Part shown: one piece after another, positions 6,278-9,456 of the stretch
How the letters are laid out: each line of letters starts with the position of its first letter
Numbering within the stretch: the stretch's first letter is position 1
From: JAEMQF01 sp031396305
GTDB lineage: Bacteria > Pseudomonadota > Gammaproteobacteria > Burkholderiales > Burkholderiaceae_C
NCBI GenBank assembly: GCA_031396305.1
Contig: JANNKM010000269.1
Span: forward strand, 1-9,456
Direction: 5' to 3'
DNA: 9,456 bases
Program-made: the position numbers and the translations under genes
Notes under the pieces: generated by a model
The model's input: the letters and a program-made list of their open reading frames with translations, nothing else
Databases searched by the model: none
What the model was told of the DNA's origin: nothing

Positions 6278-6399
6278 CACCATTGAATGCTATCACTTGC
6301 AGGCTGGCCACTGAGGCCCATGTGAATTCCAACCCGCGCGCCGCACGAAGCGCCCGCCTCACGCGTCGTTGAAGGCACGAACCCGTCAGCACGCGGGAG
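6278..6399. other. Intergenic region upstream of vapBC and downstream of the PPOX-like gene
   Basis: About 120 bases. On the - strand it must hold the vapBC promoter: the AT-richer part around 6280-6300 could supply a -10 (GATAGCATTCAAT read on the - strand), but no convincing -35 is seen. No terminator with a T-run is visible after the PPOX-like gene. Confidence 0.35.
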
Positions 6400-6873
6400 C
6401 TATCGGCGCAGCCACTCGGCGAGCGGATCGCCGACCAGGCTGTAGGCGCGGCCGAAGCCGGCCACCAGCCGCGCCGACACCGGCTGCAGCGCCACGATCG
6501 AGAAATCACCCAGTTCGAACATGGGCGCCGCGTCGGGGAATCGTTCGAGGTAGATCGCGCGTGCGGCGTCGTAAGCCGCGCCATCGCGCGGCAAGGTCAG
6601 CGCATCGGCCTGCAGCGCGACGCGCGGCAGTGCCTGCGGCGACAGCTCGGCGCTTGGCTCGGCCATCACCAGCAGGCTCACGCGGGCGTGCTCCTGCATG
6701 TCGCGCGTGTGCGGCGCGAGCGTGCTGACGTGGATGAGCAGCCGCGTGTCAGCGGCCGGCAGCACGAAGGGCACCATCGAGAGCGCCGGCTCGCCGCGGT
6801 GCAGCGTGCCGAGCGCGCCGACCGGCCGCGTGTCGAGCAGGCGGCGCAGCGCTCTGGCGGTGTCAGCATCCAT
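6400..6873 (-). CDS. HugZ/PPOX-like flavin-binding split-barrel protein
   Basis: A 157-residue protein of the pyridoxamine-5'-phosphate-oxidase-like fold, which binds FMN, F420 or haem. Typical stretches are RPVGALGTLHRGEPALSMVP (16-35), LLIHVSTLAPHTRDMQEHAR (45-64), VSLLVMAEP (65-73), RAIYLERFPDAAPMFELGDF (105-124) and ARLVAGFGRAYSL (134-146). This combination is characteristic of HugZ-like proteins, in which a related domain takes part in haem utilisation. The longer HugZ C-terminal domain is absent, so this is a single-domain version. The ATG at 6873 starts the conserved part; the open frame before it to 6993 is compositional. It lies 19 bases after the fmdB-like stop, probably in the same operon. 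Substrate unknown. Confidence 0.85.
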   Translation of the reverse strand: MDADTARALRRLLDTRPVGALGTLHRGEPALSMVPFVLPAADTRLLIHVSTLAPHTRDMQEHARVSLLVMAEPSAELSPQALPRVALQADALTLPRDGAAYDAARAIYLERFPDAAPMFELGDFSIVALQPVSARLVAGFGRAYSLVGDPLAEWLRR

Positions 6874-6892
6874 CGGTGGCTTGTGCGCCCGC

Positions 6893-7117
6893 TCAGTGCA
6901 GCGCGCAACTGTCGGGGCCGTCGGGGTGGCCGCAGGTGCCGCAAGGGCCCGGCATCGGCGGTGCCGCGTCGGGCGCCGCGGCCGCGGTCGCAAAGACCGA
7001 CAGGCGCTTGTCCAACTGCGTGGAATGGCATTGCGGGCACGCCCGCACGGTGCCGGAACGCACGAGCGTCTCGAACTCGCGGCCGCAGTCGGGGCAGGCG
7101 TATTCGTAGATGGGCAT
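6893..7117 (-). CDS. FmdB-family zinc-ribbon protein
   Basis: A 74-residue small zinc-ribbon protein starting MPIYEYACPDCGREFE. C8/C11 (CPDC) and C27/C30 (CPQC) make one zinc site. A C-terminal cluster C59-x2-C62...C71 follows an Ala/Pro linker, as in other betaproteobacterial members. The family is named after a putative regulatory protein of a formamidase operon; its role is unproven. The ATG at 7117 is preceded by AGGAG at 7129-7125, 7 bases away, which fixes the start. First gene of the probable operon with the PPOX-like gene. Confidence 0.93.
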   Translation of the reverse strand: MPIYEYACPDCGREFETLVRSGTVRACPQCHSTQLDKRLSVFATAAAAPDAAPPMPGPCGTCGHPDGPDSCALH

Positions 7118-7124
7118 GGTGGGG

Positions 7125-7129
7125 CTCCT
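7125..7129 (-). promoter_or_regulatory. Ribosome binding site of the fmdB-like gene
   Basis: AGGAG on the - strand, 7 bases upstream of the ATG at 7117. A clear Shine-Dalgarno that decides the start within a frame open to 7474. Confidence 0.7.
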
Positions 7130-7389
7130 GTCCAATGGGCAGATTGTCTCGCAGCGTGGCAGGCGTTCGACGGACTGAACGCCGTGCCGAAGACCGAGTG
7201 CGGAGGTCGATGTTGTGGTGGATTCGACCGGGTTCAAGGCGAAGCGGGAACGGGACCGGCTCGCCTGGCGGCGGGGGAAGGCGCGTTGTGCCTGATGGCA
7301 GCCATTGGCAGTTGACGCAAACCGGTCAATCTGTCCACGTAGAAACGGCCTTTCATGATCGCTATGCTCGCGTGAGGGTGGAGTCAGCG
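7130..7389. other. Non-coding stretch between the fmdB-like gene and the gene stump
   Basis: No recognised gene. It includes TTGAC-N8-GTCAA (7312-7329), a small inverted repeat that could be an operator or part of a -35 region. Open frames here are short or compositional. The upstream end should carry the fmdB promoter, which I cannot identify. Confidence 0.4.
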
Positions 7390-7548
7390 ATGAGCGATAG
7401 GCCGCATGGGAGAAGGCTGCCGCTGCCGAGGGCACGACTGACTCGGAGCGGGCGCTGACACGCCTGGCGCGCAAGGCCTTCTTGAGCCTCTGGAGCTACC
7501 CAAACGTCTACAGCGACGAGGGCCGCAGCAGAGGCACGGGTATGGAAC
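7390..7548 (+). pseudogene. N-terminal stump of an unknown 'LWSYPNVY' family gene, frameshifted and truncated
   Basis: An ATG at 7390 with GGAG six bases before it opens MSD. The continuation in that frame is not protein-like, but from 7401 another frame gives AAWEKAAAAEG...SERALTRLARKAFLSLWSYP and NVYSDEGRSRGTGME up to about 7547. I recall LSLWSYPNVYxDEG near the N-terminus of a family of uncharacterised proteins several hundred residues long, where a catalytic-looking nuclease-like domain follows; this memory is not verified. A TAG at 7398 separates the two frames, so a two-base shift is needed. After GME the homology stops, 7 bases short of the opposite-strand stop codon at 7555-7557. The rest of the gene is missing. 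Confidence 0.5.
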
Positions 7549-7554
7549 GGTCGC

Positions 7555-9330
7555 CTACTCGACAGCCGGCGACACGAATTCACATGCGAACTCGAAAGTG
7601 AGATCTACCTTTCCTCGTGCCTCGTTTGTGGCTTCGACGGAAAGTCCGGTGTCCCCCTGTCGACGTTGGTAGCGCATCGTCGCCAACCATTCCTTTGGAA
7701 GCACCAAGTGCCTGCTCGGCGCCATTGGGACACTGTAGACCGCCACACCGTTGACGGTGGCATACAAACCGCGCTCCTGTTTCTCGGGGGGCCGAATGAC
7801 AACGCCTGTGGGTACATCGCCGTCTTCTGGCAGCCGGTAGGGCGAAAGATATTCGGCACGCTGGCCAGAGGCGAGCAGTACCACCGGCGTTCCGCCCTCA
7901 GCAACGACGCTTTCTATCCTTGTTGTCAGGTCCGCAAAGAACGCCTCGGCATGATCGTCGCGAATGGACTCGAGGCCGTGTTTTCGTTGCAGCCGCGCCA
8001 AGGCGACGGCGAACACACGGTGACCCAAGTACTGAGCGAACCAGCGTACGTTGTGGTCATCCATGGTCTCGAGCGGTGGACTCGTATAGGGCAGCTTCGA
8101 CACCCCCGTGAACCCTTGGCGTGCCGCCTCGAGCGCCTCGTCCGTCGCCTCGAAGGCCGTGGTCAGCGCGATAGGGAATTCCGACTGCTCATCGGTGCCG
8201 AGCACACGCTTGTGGACTCGCTGCGCCAACTCGACAAGGCGCGCGGGGTCGACAGGGGCGTCGTTGATGGTCGACTCGTGGGCCTTTGAGGCCAGACTTG
8301 CAGCCTCCTCGCACACTGCTGACGCTCGGGCAACGGCCTCGGTGATTGGTTCGGTGCGGTTCAAGGATTCACGCAGTCTCTCAATGGTCGCCGAATGCTT
8401 CCGGAAATCCTCGTGGCGCGTTTTGGTCGCCAACGCGTTGAAGTGCCGCGCAATCCGGTCAAGCCGATTCAGGTCCGAATGCCACGCCTCGACGAGCCGC
8501 GTGTGCGCGCGGAGGTCGTCGTAGCGCCCTACTACGAGAGCAACCAGGTACTGGGCCTGCCCCCGGATTAGCGAGTCGACGTCCTCAGAGCCGGAGAACG
8601 CGTAGGAGCGGCCCGAGGTCATGGGGGCGCGGGTATCCTCACGGAACCTCGCCACAGTCTTGTCGAGGCGTTGTGAATAGCCTCGATCAGCGAATTGCGC
8701 ACGCGTGAGTCGTGCAACCGCCGCCCCGGCACTTTGAAGCGGCTCAACTTCGGCCGTGCCCCCTGCATCGTAGCCACGCCCTACCATCAAAGCGCCTGCG
8801 ATTTCAATGCACAACGACTGCTCGGCGTGCTCGATATCGGCCGCATGTTCGAGCAGTACGAGCGCAGTCACCATGCACACGTCGGCCCAATAGCGCCGCA
8901 AGACCACGCCGAGCAGGCGCACCGCCGCTTCGTCCGCCTGCGTGCCCTTTGGGAGGTCCGGAATTTGCGCTTTGGCCTGTTCCCAACCGAGGTCGGCAAA
9001 CGCAAGGGTGAGCAGGCTCCACCCGGGCTGCGGCACACCGCGGTCGGGCCCGAACTCATGGAGTCGGCCACCCCTCCATTTCACCAGCGAGTCTTCCAGC
9101 CGCGTCGCCGCCTCCGCGTCGCCGCGCGCCACGGCCGCTAGCAGCAGTCGCGCCGTTTCGTCGACATGGGACGCGTAGACCTTGACTCGCGCGACGTGAG
9201 CGCGCCACAGTTCTTGGTCGCGCAGGCCCGCGCCACGAGTCTCTCCTTGACACCCAACGCAATCGCGAGAAGGGCCAAGATCAGCGCCACCCACTTGGCT
9301 GCCGAAAAGATCCCGACCGCCCAGATCCAC
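7555..9330 (-). CDS. Large helix-rich protein of unknown family, probably membrane-anchored; N-terminus frameshifted
   Basis: The continuous frame encodes up to 591 residues from a GTG at 9330. Residues 1-35 are Gly/Asp-rich and look like out-of-frame translation, and there is no Met codon before residue 153, so this start is doubtful. From L36 (LRDQELWRAHVARVKVYASH) the sequence is protein-like. Charged helices fill 36-410, with a possible coiled coil at 285-352 (LNRLDRIARHF...TIERLRESLNRTE...ASLASKAHES). A hydrophobic helix lies at 149-163. The last 110 residues (480-591) look beta-rich (TPVVLLASGQRAEYLSPYRL, GLYATVNGVAVYSVP, VDLTFEFACEFVSP). I recognise no family and no catalytic motif. 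A membrane segment in another frame just upstream probably belongs to it. Its neighbour is a truncated gene, which suggests acquired DNA. Confidence 0.65.
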   Translation of the reverse strand: MDLGGRDLFGSQVGGADLGPSRDCVGCQGETRGAGLRDQELWRAHVARVKVYASHVDETARLLLAAVARGDAEAATRLEDSLVKWRGGRLHEFGPDRGVPQPGWSLLTLAFADLGWEQAKAQIPDLPKGTQADEAAVRLLGVVLRRYWADVCMVTALVLLEHAADIEHAEQSLCIEIAGALMVGRGYDAGGTAEVEPLQSAGAAVARLTRAQFADRGYSQRLDKTVARFREDTRAPMTSGRSYAFSGSEDVDSLIRGQAQYLVALVVGRYDDLRAHTRLVEAWHSDLNRLDRIARHFNALATKTRHEDFRKHSATIERLRESLNRTEPITEAVARASAVCEEAASLASKAHESTINDAPVDPARLVELAQRVHKRVLGTDEQSEFPIALTTAFEATDEALEAARQGFTGVSKLPYTSPPLETMDDHNVRWFAQYLGHRVFAVALARLQRKHGLESIRDDHAEAFFADLTTRIESVVAEGGTPVVLLASGQRAEYLSPYRLPEDGDVPTGVVIRPPEKQERGLYATVNGVAVYSVPMAPSRHLVLPKEWLATMRYQRRQGDTGLSVEATNEARGKVDLTFEFACEFVSPAVE

Positions 9331-9347
9331 GACTCACCCGCGCTCAT
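9226..9347 (-). other. Displaced N-terminal coding segment (membrane anchor) of the large unknown gene
   Basis: In a second - strand frame, ATG at 9347 opens MSAGESWIWAVGIFSAAKWV, continuing through VALILALLAIAL (a single hydrophobic helix) and the positively charged GVKERLVARA. A signal-anchor with positive residues after it predicts the rest to be cytoplasmic. Joining this at the GCC codon (9227-9225) to CTG (9225) of the long frame gives KERLVARA-LRDQELWRAH, a smooth helical continuation and a product of about 597 residues. That requires one base to be restored in the run GGGCC(C)TG, or -1 slippage. The frame remains open upstream, past a GTG at 9407, to the window edge, so a longer start outside cannot be excluded. 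Confidence 0.5.
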
Positions 9348-9456
9348 GGATGGCCAAGCCTTTGTCGCAACCAGGGTCTCAGCAAAGTCGGCGGCAAGAT
9401 AGGCCACGACAAGGACCTGCGGTTGGTTGGTTTCTCGTCGGTTCCGCCCCTCCTGG

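Noticed and set aside
5635..6372. A 245-codon + strand frame opposite vapBC
   Set aside because: Antisense of two clearly recognised genes with complete PIN and ribbon-helix-helix motifs.
7312..7345. A sigma70 promoter starting with TTGACG at 7312
   Set aside because: No -10 hexamer at acceptable spacing; the nearest, TAGAAA, is 22 bases away.
6688..7458. A 256-codon + strand frame opposite the PPOX-like and fmdB-like genes
   Set aside because: Arg-rich composition and no domain; the - strand frames carry recognisable families.
9138..9407. Small separate 89-residue membrane protein gene
   Set aside because: Its part after residue 61 becomes Arg/Ser/Thr-rich and overlaps the protein-like body of the large gene; better explained as the displaced N-terminus of that gene.

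Overview
The window is a GC-rich chromosomal segment, most likely from a betaproteobacterium of the order Burkholderiales. This rests on the orphan Bug/TctC-type periplasmic receptor (a family greatly expanded in that order), the AlkK-like acyl-CoA ligase, the DUF6880-like protein and the codon bias. It is an inference, because no rRNA or other phylogenetic marker is present.

Left part (1-3690, + strand): three ordinary metabolic or transport genes in a row. They are a fatty-acyl-CoA ligase whose start lies just outside the window, a YeiH-family membrane protein 22 bp downstream, and a Bug-type solute receptor with a strong ribosome binding site. They may be co-transcribed.

Middle part (about 3780-6280): a cluster of toxin-antitoxin (TA) genes and TA debris. 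An apparently intact hicAB pair (+ strand, ATGA overlap) is followed by a DUF6880-like gene whose family-like sequence stops abruptly near 5297. Behind the break, three short remnants lie end to end: the last 19 codons of a HigB toxin, the first ~15 codons of a HigA antitoxin, and the C-terminal half of an AbrB-type antitoxin. Facing them on the - strand is an apparently intact FitA/VapB-like antitoxin with a PIN-domain VapC toxin. Two whole and two relict TA modules thus sit within about 2.5 kb.

Right-middle part (6400-7117, - strand): a small FmdB-type zinc-ribbon protein followed 19 bp later by a HugZ/PPOX-like flavin-binding-fold protein, a probable two-gene operon.

Right part (7118-9456): a stretch without intact genes holds the frameshifted N-terminal stump of another gene (about 7390-7548). 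It breaks off a few bases from the 3' end of a large - strand gene. That gene encodes a helix-rich protein of about 600 residues from no family I recognise. Its natural N-terminus, with a membrane anchor, appears to lie in a different frame upstream, so the gene is probably frameshifted (real or sequencing error). The best leads in the window are the TA scar at 5298-5565, the His-less HicA variant, and this unknown membrane-anchored protein next to a broken gene.
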